Origin: Burkholderiaceae bacterium
GTDB taxonomy: Bacteria > Pseudomonadota > Gammaproteobacteria > Burkholderiales > Burkholderiaceae_C
DNA: 6,984 nucleotides
Assembly: GCA_023268425.1 (NCBI GenBank)
Contig: JALRFN010000096.1
Span: 1 to 6,984 of the forward strand
Reading direction: 5' to 3'
In this document: positions 6,419 to 6,984 of the stretch, one piece after another
How positions within the stretch are numbered: the first letter of the stretch is position 1
How the letters are laid out: each line of letters starts with the position of its first letter
Notes under the pieces: generated by a model
Seen by the model: the letters and a program-made list of their open reading frames with translations, nothing else
What the model was told of the DNA's origin: nothing
The model's database searches: none
Translations under genes and position numbers: made by a program

Positions 6419-6984
6419 TTATCGTTTTTCAAATTGGCCGGCGCCAAACAACAAGTGGCGGGCCTTGTCATCGGTGAGGTCTTTGCGCAAGTCGGTCAAC
6501 ACTTGGACGCCGCGCTGCACAGCGGGGCGCGCATCGATGCGGTCAAACCAGTCTTTGAGCGCGGGGTAGTCGGCCCAGTCGATGCCTTGGCGCTCCCAAG
6601 AGCGCAGCCAAGGAAACGTGGCGATGTCGGCGATGGTGTACTGCTTGCCCGCGAGGTAGGCACCGGTGGTTTCAATTTGCTTGTTCAACACGCCGTAGAT
6701 GCGCTTGGCTTCGTTGGTGTAGCGGTTGATGGCGTATTCGATTTTTTCTGGGGCATAGCCACGGAAGTGGTGGGCTTGACCCAACATCGGGCCCACGCCG
6801 CCCATTTGGAACATCAGCCACTGCAGCGTTTCAAACTTTGCTGCGTCTGATTTGGGCAAAAACTTGCCAAACTTGCTCGCCAAGTAGACCAAGATGGCTC
6901 CCGACTCGAACAGGTGGAAGGGCTTGCCATTGGGGCCTTTGGGGTCAGAGATGGCTGGAATTTTGTTGTTGGGGCTGATGCGCA
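6419..6984 (-). CDS. yfcG: YfcG-like (nu-class) glutathione S-transferase, N-terminus cut by window edge
   Basis: The frame is open to the window end and encodes the C-terminal 188 residues; about 40 N-terminal residues, including the start of the thioredoxin fold and the Thr/Asn glutathione-activating site, lie outside. Visible are ISPNNKIPAI just inside the edge (glutathione-contacting loop with cis-Pro), FESGAILVYLA (Glu-Ser gamma-glutamyl binding), then the all-helical domain with QWLMFQMGGVGPMLGQAHHF, YAINRYTNEAKRIYGVLN and the N-capping-box region YTIADIATFPW. The GGxGPMLGQxHHF segment is characteristic of Escherichia coli YfcG and relatives, which have disulfide reductase rather than classical conjugating activity. 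A TTG within this region (6890-6892) is not the start. The protein ends at TAA 6419, 36 nt before the D-amino-acid transaminase start. Cytoplasmic thiol-redox role by family; nothing ties it to the transporter operon across the convergent boundary. Confidence 0.92.
   Translation of the reverse strand, partial: RISPNNKIPAISDPKGPNGKPFHLFESGAILVYLASKFGKFLPKSDAAKFETLQWLMFQMGGVGPMLGQAHHFRGYAPEKIEYAINRYTNEAKRIYGVLNKQIETTGAYLAGKQYTIADIATFPWLRSWERQGIDWADYPALKDWFDRIDARPAVQRGVQVLTDLRKDLTDDKARHLLFGAGQFEKR

Noticed and set aside
6434..6850. Plus-strand frame (138 codons) antisense to the glutathione transferase
   Set aside because: The minus-strand protein matches YfcG-like motifs throughout; the antisense product is featureless.
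1..6984. Mobile element, CRISPR array, tRNA/rRNA or a wholly new system
   Set aside because: No repeat arrays, transposase or integrase frames, terminal repeats or RNA-gene signatures are seen; the genes belong to known families and gaps never exceed about 150 bp.

Overview
The window reads as ordinary chromosomal DNA of a Gram-negative bacterium, most likely a betaproteobacterium of the Burkholderiales (Comamonadaceae-like). The reasons are the fairly high G+C, heavy use of TTG for leucine, a TAXI-type TRAP transporter with a long fused permease, and the flavour of the flanking enzymes. The genus cannot be fixed from sequence alone.

Layout. The plus strand carries a tight run of five reading frames: the 3' part of a class III PLP aminotransferase (1-1092), a periplasmic TAXI-family TRAP substrate-binding protein (1149-2126), a TRAP fused permease broken into two overlapping frames (2271-4109 and 4106-4828), and an Asp/Glu racemase-superfamily protein (4835-5473). 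A near-perfect palindrome (5478-5503) separates this run from two convergent minus-strand genes: a class IV, D-amino-acid-transaminase-like enzyme (5507-6382) and a YfcG-like glutathione S-transferase (6419 to beyond the window end).

How the genes work together (inference). The plus-strand genes look like one uptake-and-catabolism operon. The binding protein captures a small carboxylate or amino acid in the periplasm, the permease imports it with an ion gradient, and the racemase-like enzyme and aminotransferase process it. TAXI proteins of known specificity include glutamate binders, and an adjacent racemase-fold protein plus aminotransferases fits an amino-acid-like substrate, but the substrate is not shown by the sequence.

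The most notable point is the permease. It is interrupted just before the conserved TPPVG hairpin of the second transport repeat. The junction looks like a 7-bp deletion between GATG direct repeats, leaving a TGA stop that overlaps a GTG. Either the transporter is inactivated or it is made as two coupled halves. A second point is that the racemase-like protein keeps the first catalytic cysteine but lacks the second. I see no mobile element, CRISPR array, RNA gene or clearly new biological system here.
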